From: Pseudomonas sp. R28(2017)
GTDB lineage: Bacteria; Pseudomonadota; Gammaproteobacteria; Pseudomonadales; Pseudomonadaceae
Assembly (NCBI RefSeq): GCF_002112505.1
Contig: NZ_NEHW01000008.1
Span: 1 to 64,000 of the forward strand
Length of the DNA stretch: 64,000 bases
Reading direction: 5' to 3'
In this document: in pieces, positions 27,615 to 39,245 of the stretch
Layout: each line of letters opens with the position of its first letter
How positions within the stretch are numbered: position 1 is the first letter of the stretch
Notes under the pieces: generated by a model
What the model was told of the DNA's origin: nothing
What the model saw: the letters and a program-made list of their open reading frames with translations, nothing else
Databases searched by the model: none
Made by a program: the position numbers and the translations under genes

Positions 27615-28904
27615 TTACGCCTGAGCGATCGCGGTTTCCAGGTGCTCAGCCAGAGCATCCCAGGCAATGTTCTGTTGTTCGCCCTGACCACGCAGGGGCT
27701 TCAAGCCGATCTCTTGCTTGGCCAGCTCGTCGTCGCCGAGGATCAGGGCGAACAGCGCGCCGCTCTTGTCGGCTTTCTTGAACTGGCTCTTGAAACTGCC
27801 ACCACCGGCATTGACCGCCAGGCGCAGGCCCGGCAGGCGGTCGCGCAGGCCTTCGGACAGGCGCAGGCCAGCCAGTTCCGCCTGCTCGCCAAAGGCGCAC
27901 AGGTAGACGTCGATGGTGCGGTTGATCGACTCCGGGACCTTGCCGAGGGTTTCCAGCAGGAGGATCAGGCGCTCGATACCCATGGCGAAACCAACGCCAG
28001 TGGTCGGCTTGCCGCCCATCTGCTCGACCAGGCCGTCGTAACGGCCACCGGCACACACGGTGCCCTGGGCGCCGAGCTTGTCGGTCACCCACTCGAACAC
28101 GGTCTTGCTGTAGTAGTCCAGGCCACGTACCAGCTTGGTGTTGATCACGAACGGGATGCCGGCGGCATCGAGGCGCGCCTTGAGGCCCTCGAAGTGCACG
28201 CGGGAATCTTCGTCCAGGTAGTCTTCCAGCTTCGGCGCGCCGACCAGCACCGCCTGGGTGCCCTGGTCCTTGCTGTCGAGGATGCGCAGCGGGTTGCTCT
28301 TGAGGCGGCGCTGGCTGTCTTCGTCGAGCTGCTCCAGGCGCGCCGAGAGAAACTCGACCAGCGCGTCACGGTAGCGGGCACGGGCTTCACTGGTGCCCAG
28401 GCTGTTGAGCTCGAGCTTGACTGCGTCCTGGATGCCCAGCAGGCCCCACAGGCGCCAGGTCAGCATGATCAGCTCGGCGTCGATGTCCGGGCCGTCCAGG
28501 TTGAACACCTCAACGCCAATCTGGTGGAACTGGCGGTAGCGGCCCTTCTGCGGGCGCTCGTGGCGGAACATCTGGCCGATGTACCAGAGCTTCTGCACCT
28601 GGCCGTTGCCGGTGATGCCATGCTCCAGCACAGCGCGCACGCAGGCGGCGGTGCCTTCAGGGCGCAGGGTGAGCGAATCGCCGTTGCGGTCCTCGAAGGT
28701 GTACATCTCTTTTTCGACGATGTCGGTGACTTCACCGATCGAGCGCTTAAACAGCTCGGTGAACTCGACGATCGGCGTGCGGATCTGGCTGTACCCGTAG
28801 GTGTCCAGCAGGCCGGCGACGGTGCCTTCGAAGTAGCGCCAGAGCGGCGACTGCTCTGGCAGGATGTCGTTCATGCCACGGATGGCTTGCAGCGATTTGC
28901 TCAC
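27615..28904 (-). CDS. hisS: Histidyl-tRNA synthetase
   Basis: The 429-residue class II synthetase begins with the typical [19 protein letters not shown]. It shows motif 2 ([16 protein letters not shown]), the histidine-specific [15 protein letters not shown] and [13 protein letters not shown], and a C-terminal anticodon-binding domain. It charges tRNA-His. The start is GTG 28904, with AAGGAC upstream. It belongs to the ispG-hisS-yfgM-bamB-der run. Confidence 0.97.
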   Translation of the reverse strand: MSKSLQAIRGMNDILPEQSPLWRYFEGTVAGLLDTYGYSQIRTPIVEFTELFKRSIGEVTDIVEKEMYTFEDRNGDSLTLRPEGTAACVRAVLEHGITGNGQVQKLWYIGQMFRHERPQKGRYRQFHQIGVEVFNLDGPDIDAELIMLTWRLWGLLGIQDAVKLELNSLGTSEARARYRDALVEFLSARLEQLDEDSQRRLKSNPLRILDSKDQGTQAVLVGAPKLEDYLDEDSRVHFEGLKARLDAAGIPFVINTKLVRGLDYYSKTVFEWVTDKLGAQGTVCAGGRYDGLVEQMGGKPTTGVGFAMGIERLILLLETLGKVPESINRTIDVYLCAFGEQAELAGLRLSEGLRDRLPGLRLAVNAGGGSFKSQFKKADKSGALFALILGDDELAKQEIGLKPLRGQGEQQNIAWDALAEHLETAIAQA

Positions 28905-28928
28905 GAAAAGTCCTTACGAATCTGTGTG

Positions 28929-30038
28929 TCAGCTGCGGGCGATCAGCGCCGCGTCAGCCTCGACCTTTTCGGCCGCTTTCTGGCGGATGAGCTTCTCCAG
29001 CTCATCGACCAGGTTGTCATTGGTCAGCTTCTGCGCCGGCTTGCCGTCGATGTAGACCAGGTTCGGCGTACCGCCGGTCAGCCCCACGTGGGACTCCTTG
29101 GCTTCACCCGGGCCGTTGACCACGCAACCGATCACCGCCACGTCCAGCGGTACCAGCAGGTCTTCCAGGCGGCCTTCCAGCTCGTTCATGGTCTTGACCA
29201 CATCGAAGTTCTGCCGCGAGCAGCTCGGGCAGGCGATGAAGTTGATGCCACGCGAACGCAGGTGCAGCGACTTGAGGATGTCGTAGCCGACCTTCACTTC
29301 CTCGACCGGGTCAGCCGCCAGCGAGATACGGATGGTATCGCCGATGCCTTCGGCCAGCAGCATACCGAGGCCGACGGCGGATTTCACCGTCCCCGAGCGC
29401 AGGCCACCGGCTTCGGTGATGCCCAGGTGCAGCGGCTGGATGATCTGCTTGGCCAGCAGGCGGTAGGCTTCGACGGCCATGAACACGTCGGAGGCCTTGA
29501 CGCTGACCTTGAAGTCCTGGAAGTCCAGGCGGTCGAGGTGCTCGACGTGACGCAGGGCCGATTCGACCAGCGCGGCCGGGGTCGGCTCGCCGTACTTCTT
29601 CTGCAGGTCCTTTTCCAGGGAACCGGCGTTGACGCCGATGCGGATCGGGATGCCGCGGTCGCGGGCGGCGTCGACCACCGCGCGCACGCGGTCTTCACGG
29701 CCGATGTTGCCCGGGTTGATGCGCAGGCAATCGACGCCAAGCTCAGCCACGCGCAGGGCGATCTTGTAGTCGAAATGGATATCGGCAACCAGCGGCACGC
29801 TGACCAGCTGCTTGATCTTGCCGAACGCCTCGGCGGCGTCCATGTCCGGCACCGAGACGCGGACGATGTCGACACCGGCATCGACCAGGCGCTGAATCTG
29901 CGCCACGGTGGCCATGACATCGTTGGTGTCGGTGTTGGTCATGCTCTGCACCGCGATGGGGGCATCACCACCCACCGGCACATTGCCGACCCAGATTTTG
30001 CGGGATTCGCGACGTTTGATCGGAGATTCGCCGTGCAT
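28929..30038 (-). CDS. ispG: 4-hydroxy-3-methylbut-2-enyl diphosphate synthase IspG
   Basis: The 369-residue enzyme of the MEP isoprenoid pathway converts MEcPP to HMBPP. It has the N-terminal TIM-barrel part ([35 protein letters not shown]) and the C-terminal [4Fe-4S] cysteines, starting with [11 protein letters not shown]. Its cluster would come from the ISC genes a few kilobases upstream. It begins 3 bp after rodZ. Confidence 0.97.
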   Translation of the reverse strand: MHGESPIKRRESRKIWVGNVPVGGDAPIAVQSMTNTDTNDVMATVAQIQRLVDAGVDIVRVSVPDMDAAEAFGKIKQLVSVPLVADIHFDYKIALRVAELGVDCLRINPGNIGREDRVRAVVDAARDRGIPIRIGVNAGSLEKDLQKKYGEPTPAALVESALRHVEHLDRLDFQDFKVSVKASDVFMAVEAYRLLAKQIIQPLHLGITEAGGLRSGTVKSAVGLGMLLAEGIGDTIRISLAADPVEEVKVGYDILKSLHLRSRGINFIACPSCSRQNFDVVKTMNELEGRLEDLLVPLDVAVIGCVVNGPGEAKESHVGLTGGTPNLVYIDGKPAQKLTNDNLVDELEKLIRQKAAEKVEADAALIARS

Positions 30039-30041
30039 GAC

Positions 30042-31070
30042 TTACTGTCCCAACTTCAGGCGAGCGGTCTCGCCACTGGTGAACGGGGCAACATCGACGG
30101 CCTGGCCGTTGTAGCTGACCTGGGCGCCACGGGCAAAGCCCAGGCGTACCGCGAATGGCGGCTTGCCGGTCAGCTCGAGGTTGTCCCCCTTGCGCTTGAT
30201 GGCGCTGAACAGCACCTTGCCGTTGCCATCGGACACCTGGGTCCAGCAATCGGCGGTGAACTGGATTGCAACCTTGGCGCTGCCAGCCGGCACGGCCGCA
30301 GGGGCGGCAGGCTCGGCGGCGGCGACGGCGGGCACGCTGGCCGCTGGTGCGGCCGGTGCGACCGGAGCCGCAGGGGCCGGGGCTGGCGCGACAGTCTGGA
30401 CCGGTGCCTGCTGGACCGGTGCCTGCTGAACCGGAGCAGGAACAGGTGCAGCAGCGGCCGGCGCGGCTTCGCCGGTGGTTTCGGCAGCTGCCTCGGCAGG
30501 GGCCTGTTCCAGCGGCAGCGGCGCGCTTTCAGGCTGCTGGCCTGCCGTCACGGCCTGGTCTTCAGGCTCGTCCAGCGGGTGGATCTGGGTGGTGCCGTCG
30601 GCACTTTCGACTTCTACGTGCTCGAGGGCGATCTTGGCCAGGTCCTTGCCCTTCAGGCTGCCCTGGTCCTGCCACCAGATGAAGCTGCCGCCGACCACGG
30701 CGACCAGCAGCAACAAGGTGACACCGCGCATGATGTTGTGCGAAAGACGCACCGGCTCTTCGATTCGCCCCAGCGAATGCACTTCGCTGCCCTTGGCGTG
30801 AGTGCCGGTGTACTGGTCGAACGCCTCGACCAGCGGAGCCTGGTCCATGTCCATCAATTTGGCGTAGGCGCGGATGTAACCACGGGCGAACGTGTGCCCG
30901 GGCAGCTTGTCGAAGGCGCCGGTTTCCACGTGGTTCAGCGAACTTACGGTGAGGTTGAGCTTGCGGGCCACCTCGGCTTGCGACCACTCGCGTTTCTCGC
31001 GGGCCTGGCGCAACAGCTCACCGGGGTTCTGGCCAGTCGCTGCTGCTACTTCGGGATGCGCGGCTTTCAT
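30042..31070 (-). CDS. rodZ: Cell-shape protein RodZ
   Basis: The 342-residue protein has an N-terminal Xre-type helix-turn-helix (LRQAREKREWSQAEVARKLNL), one membrane helix (IMRGVTLLLLVAVVGGSFIWW), a long Ala-Pro-rich linker (~residues 165-265) and a C-terminal periplasmic beta domain (FTADCWTQVSDGNGKVLFS). RodZ links MreB filaments to the envelope. Part of the linker is encoded by an exact 15-bp tandem repeat. It overlaps pilF by four bases (ATGA). Confidence 0.93.
   Translation of the reverse strand: MKAAHPEVAAATGQNPGELLRQAREKREWSQAEVARKLNLTVSSLNHVETGAFDKLPGHTFARGYIRAYAKLMDMDQAPLVEAFDQYTGTHAKGSEVHSLGRIEEPVRLSHNIMRGVTLLLLVAVVGGSFIWWQDQGSLKGKDLAKIALEHVEVESADGTTQIHPLDEPEDQAVTAGQQPESAPLPLEQAPAEAAAETTGEAAPAAAAPVPAPVQQAPVQQAPVQTVAPAPAPAAPVAPAAPAASVPAVAAAEPAAPAAVPAGSAKVAIQFTADCWTQVSDGNGKVLFSAIKRKGDNLELTGKPPFAVRLGFARGAQVSYNGQAVDVAPFTSGETARLKLGQ
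30396..30434. repeat. 15-bp tandem repeat in the rodZ linker
   Basis: CTGGACCGGTGCCTG occurs twice exactly (30396-30410 and 30411-30425) and continues for about nine bases with one change. It encodes repeated PVQQA units in the RodZ linker, so unit loss or gain would keep the frame. Confidence 0.85.
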
Positions 31071-31828
31071 CGTTGCTCCGACAGGTATTGCTGATATTCC
31101 GGCGTACCGGGATAAAGTCGTTGTAATTGCTGACCCACATCGGCCAGGGTGCCCTGCTCGTCGAACACCCGGGCAAGGCGGCTGCCCAGCAGAAGGCTAC
31201 GGGCGTTGTGATCGCTCAACTGGCTGAAACGATCGTAGTAGTCACGGGCCGGCACATAATGCCTGTTTTCGTAGGACAACTCAGCCATTTCCAGCAACGC
31301 TCTGGGCTGGCGCCGGTTAAGTTGCAGGGCCTTGGTCAGATACGCATGTGCCTGGTCGCGATCGTCGAGCTTCAGGGCCGTCAGGCCAAGGTTCTCGAAC
31401 ACCCGCGAACGTTCAGGATACAGGGTATCGGCACTGGCCAGGCGAAACATCTGCTCGGCTTCGGCAAAACGTTGCTGAGCATATAGGAAACTGCCGTAGT
31501 TGTTGCGAATTCGCGCGTCGCCCGGGCGGGAAGCCAGCGCTTTTTTGAAGTGTGCCTCGGCCAGGGCAGGTTCACCTTCGGCCTGGAACACCAGGGCCAG
31601 GGCCGTGTGGGCGTCAGCGTCACCGGCATCCAGCGCCAGGGCCTTGCCCAACGGGGCCTTGGCCTGTTCGGTCAAACCTTGTTGCAAATATCCCAGGCCA
31701 AGTTGCGTAAACGCCCGCCCCGCCTCCGTGCGCCCCTGGCGGTTGGCCAGGGGGTCGCTCGCGCCGCCCGACACGCAGCCGGCCAGCAGCGAAAGCGCAA
31801 GGATCGACAGCGCGGCGCGCAGGGTCAT
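31067..31828 (-). CDS. pilF: Type IV pilus secretin pilotin PilF/PilW (TPR lipoprotein)
   Basis: The 253-residue protein has a lipobox (ILALSLLAGCVSG, Cys18) and about six TPR repeats (AFTQLGLGYLQQGLTEQAKAP, AHTALALVFQAEGEPALAEA, and so on). PilF brings the PilQ secretin to the outer membrane. I chose ATG 31828 because it gives the lipoprotein signal; the frame upstream overlaps rlmN and lacks a signal. It lies between rlmN and rodZ, its usual position. Confidence 0.93.
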   Translation of the reverse strand: MTLRAALSILALSLLAGCVSGGASDPLANRQGRTEAGRAFTQLGLGYLQQGLTEQAKAPLGKALALDAGDADAHTALALVFQAEGEPALAEAHFKKALASRPGDARIRNNYGSFLYAQQRFAEAEQMFRLASADTLYPERSRVFENLGLTALKLDDRDQAHAYLTKALQLNRRQPRALLEMAELSYENRHYVPARDYYDRFSQLSDHNARSLLLGSRLARVFDEQGTLADVGQQLQRLYPGTPEYQQYLSEQR

Positions 31829-31841
31829 GGCAAGGCCGTAC

Positions 31842-32987
31842 TCAGTGGCGCACGGCGCTGTCTTGCAGCTCGGCGTCAGCGGACAGCTGGCGGACGGCGA
31901 TGTAGCGCTCGCTGCGGCGGGTACGGTCGTTGACCTGGCCGACCAGCTGGCCACACGCGGCGTCGATGTCGTCGCCACGGGTGGTACGGGTGGTGACGTT
32001 GAAACCGCCGTGGTGCAGCAGATCCTGGAAGCGCCGGATCGCGTTGTTGCTCGGCCGCTCGTAGCCGGAGTGCGGGAACGGGTTGAACGGGATCAGGTTG
32101 ATCTTGCACGGTACGTCGCGCAGCAGCTCGATCATCTGTGCCGCGTGCTCAGGCTGGTCGTTGACATCCTTGAGCAGGGTGTACTCGATGGTCAGCACAC
32201 GCTTGCCACCCAGGGTCGACATGTAGCCCATGCACGACTCGAGCAGCATCTTCAGCGGGTACTTCTTGTTGATCGGTACCAGCTGGTTGCGCAGTTCGTC
32301 GTTCGGCGCGTGCAGCGACAGCGCCAGGGAGACGTCGATGTGCTTGGCCAGTTCGTCGATCATCGGCACCACGCCCGAGGTGGACAGGGTGACGCGACGC
32401 TTGGAAATGCCATAGCCGAGATCTTCCATCATGATCTTCATGGCGGCGATGACATTGTCGAAATTCAGCAGAGGCTCGCCCATGCCCATCATCACCACGT
32501 TGGTAATCGCGCGGTCGATCTTGGCAGGGACGGTCCCGAAGGATTTGTTGGCAAGCCACACCTGGCCGATCACTTCGGCGGCGGTGAGGTTGCTGTTGAA
32601 GCCTTGCTTGCCGGTGGAGCAGAAGCTGCAGTCCAGGGCACAGCCGGCTTGCGACGAAACGCAGAGCGTGCCGCGGTCGTCGGTGGGGATGTAGACGGTT
32701 TCGACACAGCTGCCGGAGGCAACGCGAACCACCCACTTGCGGGTACCGTCGGCGGAAATGTCTTCGCTGACCACCTCAGGCCCCCGAATCTCGGCAACGG
32801 CCTCGAGCTTTTCGCGTAGGACCTTGCCGACATTGGTCATGGCGGCGAAATCGTCGACGCCAAAATGGTGAATCCACTTCATCACCTGGCCGGCGCGAAA
32901 GCGCTTCTCCCCGATCGAGTCGAAGAACTGTTCCATTTCCTGCAGGGTCAGCCCCAACAGGTTGATTTTGCCGGTAGATGTCGTCAT
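31842..32987 (-). CDS. rlmN: 23S rRNA/tRNA m2A methyltransferase RlmN
   Basis: The 381-residue radical-SAM enzyme methylates C2 of A2503 in 23S rRNA and A37 in some tRNAs. The [4Fe-4S] motif CxxxCxxC is in [32 protein letters not shown] follows, and a second conserved Cys lies near the C-terminus (DIDAACGQL). Its cluster depends on the nearby ISC system. Confidence 0.97.
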   Translation of the reverse strand: MTTSTGKINLLGLTLQEMEQFFDSIGEKRFRAGQVMKWIHHFGVDDFAAMTNVGKVLREKLEAVAEIRGPEVVSEDISADGTRKWVVRVASGSCVETVYIPTDDRGTLCVSSQAGCALDCSFCSTGKQGFNSNLTAAEVIGQVWLANKSFGTVPAKIDRAITNVVMMGMGEPLLNFDNVIAAMKIMMEDLGYGISKRRVTLSTSGVVPMIDELAKHIDVSLALSLHAPNDELRNQLVPINKKYPLKMLLESCMGYMSTLGGKRVLTIEYTLLKDVNDQPEHAAQMIELLRDVPCKINLIPFNPFPHSGYERPSNNAIRRFQDLLHHGGFNVTTRTTRGDDIDAACGQLVGQVNDRTRRSERYIAVRQLSADAELQDSAVRH

Positions 32988-33015
32988 GGATTCACCTTCA
33001 CCCTTAAGCTTTCGC

Positions 33016-33441
33016 TTAGCGAGTGGTTACCTCGGTAGCAGCGAAGAAGTAAGCGATTTCGCGAGCAGCAGCAGCTTCGGAGTCCGAACCGTGAACGGCG
33101 TTGGCGTCGATCGACTCGGCGAAGTCAGCACGGATGGTGCCTGGAGCAGCTTCTTTAGGGTTGGTGGCGCCCATCAGTTCACGGTTCAGAGCGATGGCGT
33201 TTTCGCCTTCCAGAACCTGAACGACGACCGGACCGGAAGTCATGAAGGCAACCAGGTCACCGAAGAAGCCACGAGCGCTGTGCTCGGCGTAGAAGCCTTC
33301 GGCTTCGGCTTTGGACAGTTGCTTGATTTTCGAGGCAACGATTTTCAGGCCAGCTTCTTCGAAGCGGGTGGTGATCTTGCCGATCACGTTCTTGGCAACG
33401 GCGTCAGGCTTGATGATCGAGAAAGTACGTTGAACAGCCAT
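33016..33441 (-). CDS. ndk: Nucleoside diphosphate kinase
   Basis: The 141-residue enzyme exchanges phosphate between nucleoside triphosphates and diphosphates. It starts [17 protein letters not shown] and has the active-site histidine in [19 protein letters not shown] ribosome site precedes ATG 33441. A hairpin with a -10-like loop lies just upstream. Confidence 0.98.
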   Translation of the reverse strand: MAVQRTFSIIKPDAVAKNVIGKITTRFEEAGLKIVASKIKQLSKAEAEGFYAEHSARGFFGDLVAFMTSGPVVVQVLEGENAIALNRELMGATNPKEAAPGTIRADFAESIDANAVHGSDSEAAAAREIAYFFAATEVTTR

Positions 33442-33476
33442 GGAAAACTCCAGAATATGAGTGTTACGAAAAATTA

Positions 33477-33499
33477 AACCCGCGAATTATACGCGGGTT
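33477..33499 (-). terminator. Terminator of the isc operon, with a TATAAT in its loop
   Basis: On the minus strand AACCCGCG-TATAATT-CGCGGGTT is followed by TAATTTTT. It is placed 31 bp past the iscX stop and 36 bp before ndk. The loop contains an exact -10 hexamer, so the same bases may be the ndk promoter. Confidence 0.75.
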
Positions 33500-33530
33500 C
33501 CAGGGGATTGCCTAACCTGCAGCGTCACGC

Positions 33531-33731
33531 TTAGTCGGCTTCTTCGATCCAGGCCGCCTGGATGGCCTCGAGCACTTTCTCACCGCCACGTGACGGATCG
33601 TCGCTGAACTCTGGCAAGGCCAGCACCCAGCGGTGCAGATCGACGAAATTCACATATTTAGGATCGACGTCCGGCTTGCTTTCCGCAAGCTGGATGGCGA
33701 TCTCAAGTACATCAATCCATTTCAGGCTCAT
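33531..33731 (-). CDS. iscX: Iron-sulfur assembly accessory protein IscX
   Basis: The 66-residue acidic protein (MSLKWIDVLEIAIQLAESKP, ending WIEEAD) matches IscX/YfhJ in size and sequence style. IscX binds IscS and iron and tunes cluster assembly. The longer upstream frame overlaps fdx, so ATG 33731 is chosen. It is the last gene of the isc operon. Confidence 0.95.
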   Translation of the reverse strand: MSLKWIDVLEIAIQLAESKPDVDPKYVNFVDLHRWVLALPEFSDDPSRGGEKVLEAIQAAWIEEAD

Positions 33732-33741
33732 GGGGCAAACC

Positions 33742-34083
33742 TCAGTGCGGCGCTTCGGCAGCGTGGTTGAGCGAATACTTCGGAATCTCGATGGTGAGGT
33801 CGTCCTCACCGACGATCACCTGGCAGGCCAGGCGCGATTGCGCCTCCAGGCCCCAGGCCTTGTCCAGCATATCCTCTTCCAGCTCGTCGGCTTCCTCGAG
33901 CGAGTCGAAGCCTTCGCGCACGATGCAGTGGCAGGTGGTGCAGGCGCACACACCACCACAGGCGCTTTCCATCTCGATGTGGTGCTCGTGGGCCAGTTCC
34001 AGGATGTTGGTCCCTGGCTCCACCTCAACCACCAGCCCGTCCGGGCAGAACTTCTCGTGCGGCAGGAAAATCACCTGGGGCAT
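33742..34083 (-). CDS. fdx: [2Fe-2S] ferredoxin of the ISC system
   Basis: This 113-residue ferredoxin has the cluster ligands in ACGGVCACTTCHCIV (C-x5-C-x2-C spacing) plus a fourth cysteine near the end of the fold (RLACQVIV). It supplies electrons for cluster assembly. It is encoded 3 bp after hscA and 10 bp before iscX. Confidence 0.97.
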   Translation of the reverse strand: MPQVIFLPHEKFCPDGLVVEVEPGTNILELAHEHHIEMESACGGVCACTTCHCIVREGFDSLEEADELEEDMLDKAWGLEAQSRLACQVIVGEDDLTIEIPKYSLNHAAEAPH

Positions 34084-34086
34084 CGG

Positions 34087-35949
<1,863 letters not shown>

Positions 35950-35991
35950 GCTTATCTGAATACCTTAGGCGTCATCACGGGCGACACCGGG

Positions 35992-36513
35992 TTAATCGTC
36001 GAGGCGCTCTTCCAGTTGGCGCACTTCTTGGGCGAGCTTGTCGAGGAACTGCATGCGGCGCATCAGGCGCTCGGCCTTGTCGCGCTCGGCAGGCACATCC
36101 CAGCAGGCGGCGAAATCCTCGTTGAGCGTGTCCTGAGCAGCCTTCAGGCGCTTCTTGAACACGGCCACGCCATCGAGGTCGGCTTCGTCCTGCAGCTCTT
36201 CGAGCTCTTCGCGCCACTGCATCTGCTGCAACAGGAAGTCAGGGTCATGGACCGTGACTTCCTGAGGCACTTCGTGGCCACCGATGGCCAGCAGGTAGCG
36301 GGCACGGCGCGGCGCACTGCGCAGGGTCTGGTAGGCGTCGTTGAGGGCCGCGGACTTTTCCAGCGCCACCCGCTGCTCGCGCTCGGAGGCGTCGGCGAAG
36401 CGGTCCGGATGGACCTCGCGGGCCAGCTCGCGGTAGCGAGTGGCCAGTTTGTCGAGGTCCAGGCGGAAGCAGGGCTGGAGGTCAAACAGAGCGAAATGAC
36501 AAGGAGTACCCAC
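35992..36513 (-). CDS. hscB: ISC co-chaperone HscB
   Basis: The 173-residue protein has an N-terminal J domain with the HPD motif ([17 protein letters not shown]) and a C-terminal helical bundle that binds IscU. I chose GTG 36513 because the usual HscB begins G-T-P-C-H-F and this gives the usual length. GAGG lies upstream and the start is 8 bp after the iscA stop; a longer frame reaches into iscA. It stimulates the HscA ATPase. Confidence 0.93.
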   Translation of the reverse strand: MGTPCHFALFDLQPCFRLDLDKLATRYRELAREVHPDRFADASEREQRVALEKSAALNDAYQTLRSAPRRARYLLAIGGHEVPQEVTVHDPDFLLQQMQWREELEELQDEADLDGVAVFKKRLKAAQDTLNEDFAACWDVPAERDKAERLMRRMQFLDKLAQEVRQLEERLDD

Positions 36514-36521
36514 GGCCAGCC

Positions 36522-36845
36522 TCAGACGTTGAAGCTTTCGCCGCAGCCACACTCACCGCGCACGTTGGGGTTGTTGAACTTGAAGCCTTCGTTCAACCCT
36601 TCCTTGACGAAGTCCAGCTCGGTGCCGTCGAGGTAGACCAGGCTCTTGGGATCGATGATCACCTTGACGCCATGGTTCTCGAACACCTGGTCCTCTGCGG
36701 CGAGCTCGTCGACGAACTCCAGCACGTAGGCCAGGCCCGAGCAGCCGGTGGTGCGCACGCCCAGGCGAATGCCCTCACCCTTGCCGCGCCCGTCGAGGGA
36801 GCGGCGAATGTGGTTGGCGGCGGCTTCTGTCATGCTGATAGCCAT
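36522..36845 (-). CDS. iscA: A-type iron-sulfur carrier IscA
   Basis: The 107-residue protein has the three cysteines of A-type carriers: one in [13 protein letters not shown] and two in [11 protein letters not shown]. It is thought to pass [4Fe-4S] clusters to target proteins. MAISMTEAA at 36845 is the usual start. It lies between iscU and hscB. Confidence 0.97.
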   Translation of the reverse strand: MAISMTEAAANHIRRSLDGRGKGEGIRLGVRTTGCSGLAYVLEFVDELAAEDQVFENHGVKVIIDPKSLVYLDGTELDFVKEGLNEGFKFNNPNVRGECGCGESFNV

Positions 36846-36880
36846 CGGAACTCCTTCAGTCTTACCTTGCAACGGGCGGC

Positions 36881-37267
36881 TTAGATCAAGCCTTTCTTCT
36901 GCTTGTAGTCGCGAACGGCTGCCTTGATGGCATCTTCGGCGAGTACCGAGCAGTGGATCTTCACTGGCGGCAACGCCAGTTCTTCCGCCAGTTGGGTGTT
37001 CTTGATGGTTTCGGCTTCGTCCAGGGTCTTGCCCTTCATCCACTCGGTGGCGAGGGAGCTGGAGGCGATGGCCGAACCGCAGCCATAGGTCTTGAACTTG
37101 GCGTCTTCGATGATGCCTTGCTCGTTGACCTTGATCTGCAGACGCATCACGTCACCGCACGCTGGGGCGCCGACCATGCCGGTACCGACATCCGGGTCCT
37201 CGGCATTCATCTTGCCGACGTTGCGTGGGTTTTCGTAGTGGTCGATGACCTTTTCACTGTATGCCAT
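36881..37267 (-). CDS. iscU: Iron-sulfur scaffold IscU
   Basis: The 128-residue scaffold has the three cluster cysteines ([25 protein letters not shown]) and the HscA-binding motif LPPVK. New [2Fe-2S] clusters form on it from IscS sulfur. It is the standard length and is encoded next to iscS. Confidence 0.98.
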   Translation of the reverse strand: MAYSEKVIDHYENPRNVGKMNAEDPDVGTGMVGAPACGDVMRLQIKVNEQGIIEDAKFKTYGCGSAIASSSLATEWMKGKTLDEAETIKNTQLAEELALPPVKIHCSVLAEDAIKAAVRDYKQKKGLI

Positions 37268-37313
37268 GGTGCAATTCCTTCCTCATCAGGGAGCCGCTCT
37301 TGCCGGCGACTGC

Positions 37314-38528
37314 TTAGTGGGCGGCCCACTCGATCTTGGAGATGTCAACGCCGTCTTTGTACATGTCCCACAGCGGCGACAGCTCACGCAGTTTGTTAAC
37401 GGCCATGCAGACTTGCTGCGCGGCGTAGTCGACTTCTTCTTCGGTGGTGAAGCGGCCGAAGGAGAAGCGGATCGAGCTGTGCGCCAGCTCGTCGTTGCGG
37501 CCCAGAGCGCGCAGTACATACGACGGCTCGAGCGAAGCGGAGGTACAGGCCGAACCGGACGATACGGCGATGTCCTTCAGGGACATCAGCAGCGACTCGC
37601 CTTCGACGTAGTTGAAGCTCAGGTTCAGGTTGTGCGGCACGCGGGCAGTCTTGCTGCCGTTGACGTAGAGCTCTTCGAGGTCCGAGACCTGCTTGAAGAA
37701 GCGGTCGCTCAGGGCCTTGATGCGCACGTTCTCGGCGGCCATTTCCTGCTTGGCAATGGCGAAGGCCTCGCCCATGCCGACGATCTGGTGGGTCGGCAGG
37801 GTACCCGAACGCATGCCGCGCTCATGGCCACCGCCGTGAATGATGGCTTCCAGGCGCACGCGCGGCTTGCGGCTGACGTACAGCGCGCCGATACCTTTGG
37901 GGCCGTAGACCTTGTGCGCGGAGAACGACATCAGGTCGACCTTCAGCTTCTGCAGGTCGATTTCGACCTTGCCGGCCGACTGAGCGGCGTCGACGTGGAA
38001 CAGCACGCCGCGCGAGCGGGTCAGTTCACCGATGGCGGCGATGTCGTTGATCGAGCCGACTTCGTTGTTCACGTGCATCAGCGAGACCAGAATGGTGTCG
38101 TCGCGCAGGGCGGCCTCGACCATGGCCGGGGTGACGATGCCGTCTTCGCCCGGTTCCAGGTAGGTGACTTCGAAACCTTCACGCTCGAGCTGGCGAGCGG
38201 TGTCCAGGACCGCCTTGTGCTCGATCTTGGAGGTGATGATGTGCTTGCCCTTGGTCTGATAGAAGTGCGCCACGCCTTTCAGGGCGAGGTTGTCGGACTC
38301 GGTGGCACCGCTGGTCCAGACGATTTCGCGCGGGTCGGCGTTGATCAGCTCGGCGACCTGGCGACGGCCGTTCTCGACCGCTTCCTCGGCCTTCCAGCCG
38401 AACACGTGGGAACGCGAGGCCGGGTTACCGAAGTTGCCGTCGACCAGCAGGCAGTCGGCCATCTTCTGGGCGACGCGAGGGTCGACCGGCGTGGTAGCGG
38501 AGTAATCGAGGTAGATCGGCAACTTCAT
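37314..38528 (-). CDS. iscS: Cysteine desulfurase IscS
   Basis: The 404-residue PLP enzyme takes sulfur from cysteine for clusters and tRNA thiolation. It starts [19 protein letters not shown], has the PLP lysine in [16 protein letters not shown] and the persulfide cysteine in [14 protein letters not shown]. It is full length and sits 45 bp after iscR. Confidence 0.98.
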   Translation of the reverse strand: MKLPIYLDYSATTPVDPRVAQKMADCLLVDGNFGNPASRSHVFGWKAEEAVENGRRQVAELINADPREIVWTSGATESDNLALKGVAHFYQTKGKHIITSKIEHKAVLDTARQLEREGFEVTYLEPGEDGIVTPAMVEAALRDDTILVSLMHVNNEVGSINDIAAIGELTRSRGVLFHVDAAQSAGKVEIDLQKLKVDLMSFSAHKVYGPKGIGALYVSRKPRVRLEAIIHGGGHERGMRSGTLPTHQIVGMGEAFAIAKQEMAAENVRIKALSDRFFKQVSDLEELYVNGSKTARVPHNLNLSFNYVEGESLLMSLKDIAVSSGSACTSASLEPSYVLRALGRNDELAHSSIRFSFGRFTTEEEVDYAAQQVCMAVNKLRELSPLWDMYKDGVDISKIEWAAH

Positions 38529-38573
38529 GGATATCTCCTATCAGGCGGTGGCGTCGCTCGTCACTGCAAAAGG

Positions 38574-39065
38574 TCAGTCGACGGCTGACGTCTCAATCTT
38601 GTCCAGCTGGGCGGTACGGCCTGCGACACGCCGCAGGTCCTGGCGCTGGGCGACTTCCTGCACTTCACGGCGCATGACGAGGTCGGCCAGGCTGATGCCG
38701 CTGAGGAATTCGTGGATCTGCTGGCTGAGGTCGCACCACAGGTGGTGGGTCAGGCAGGTGTCACCGGCATGGCAATCCCCGAGGCCCTGGCAACGGGTGG
38801 CATCGACCGATTCGTTGACCGCGTCGATGACCTGGGCCACCTGGATGGTTTCCATGCCGCGCGACAGCTGGTAGCCCCCGCCCGGACCGCGCACGCTGGA
38901 GACCAGGCTGCTGCGGCGCAGCTTGGCGAACAGCTGTTCCAGATAAGAGAGGGAAATGCCCTGGCGCTCGGAAATGTCGGCCAAAGACACCGGCCCATGC
39001 TGCGCGTGCAATGCCAGGTCGAGCATGGCAGTGACGGCGTATCGGCCTTTGGTAGTCAGTCGCAT
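38574..39065 (-). CDS. iscR: Iron-sulfur sensing regulator IscR
   Basis: The 163-residue Rrf2-family regulator has an N-terminal winged helix ([20 protein letters not shown]) and the [2Fe-2S] ligands in [17 protein letters not shown] (three cysteines and a histidine). Holo-IscR represses the isc operon through type 1 sites. Two matching sites overlap its promoter here. Confidence 0.97.
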   Translation of the reverse strand: MRLTTKGRYAVTAMLDLALHAQHGPVSLADISERQGISLSYLEQLFAKLRRSSLVSSVRGPGGGYQLSRGMETIQVAQVIDAVNESVDATRCQGLGDCHAGDTCLTHHLWCDLSQQIHEFLSGISLADLVMRREVQEVAQRQDLRRVAGRTAQLDKIETSAVD

Positions 39066-39102
39066 GGCTAATGGGTACCACGGGAGTTACGGGATGTGTG
39101 CG

Positions 39103-39160
39103 AGTATGCGATTCCCGAGCATTTAAGTCAACTATTAGACCTACTGCTTTAGTCGGGTTT
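39103..39160 (-). promoter_or_regulatory. iscR promoter with two abutting IscR type 1 operators
   Basis: On the minus strand TTGACT (39126-39131) and CATACT (39103-39108) are 17 bp apart. Two 25-bp sites abut: 39111-39135 (ATAGTTGACT + TAAATGCTCGGGAAT) over the -35, and 39136-39160 (AAACCCGACTAAAGCAGTAG plus GTCTA) just upstream. Both match the known IscR type 1 pattern ATASYYGACTRWWWYAGTCRRSTAT at most positions. This supports autorepression. Confidence 0.75.
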
Positions 39161-39245
39161 GCAACGGGGAGGCGGGCGCGAGTGTAGCAGCAAAAGGGGC
39201 GTGAGCACACGCCCCATATGTCAGAGTGAATTCACCGCGGCGCAA

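Noticed and set aside
27642..31094. Very long plus-strand open frame (1150 codons) opposite hisS, ispG and rodZ
   Set aside because: It is antisense to three well-supported genes, has no family signature, and is explained by high-GC third positions on the opposite strand.
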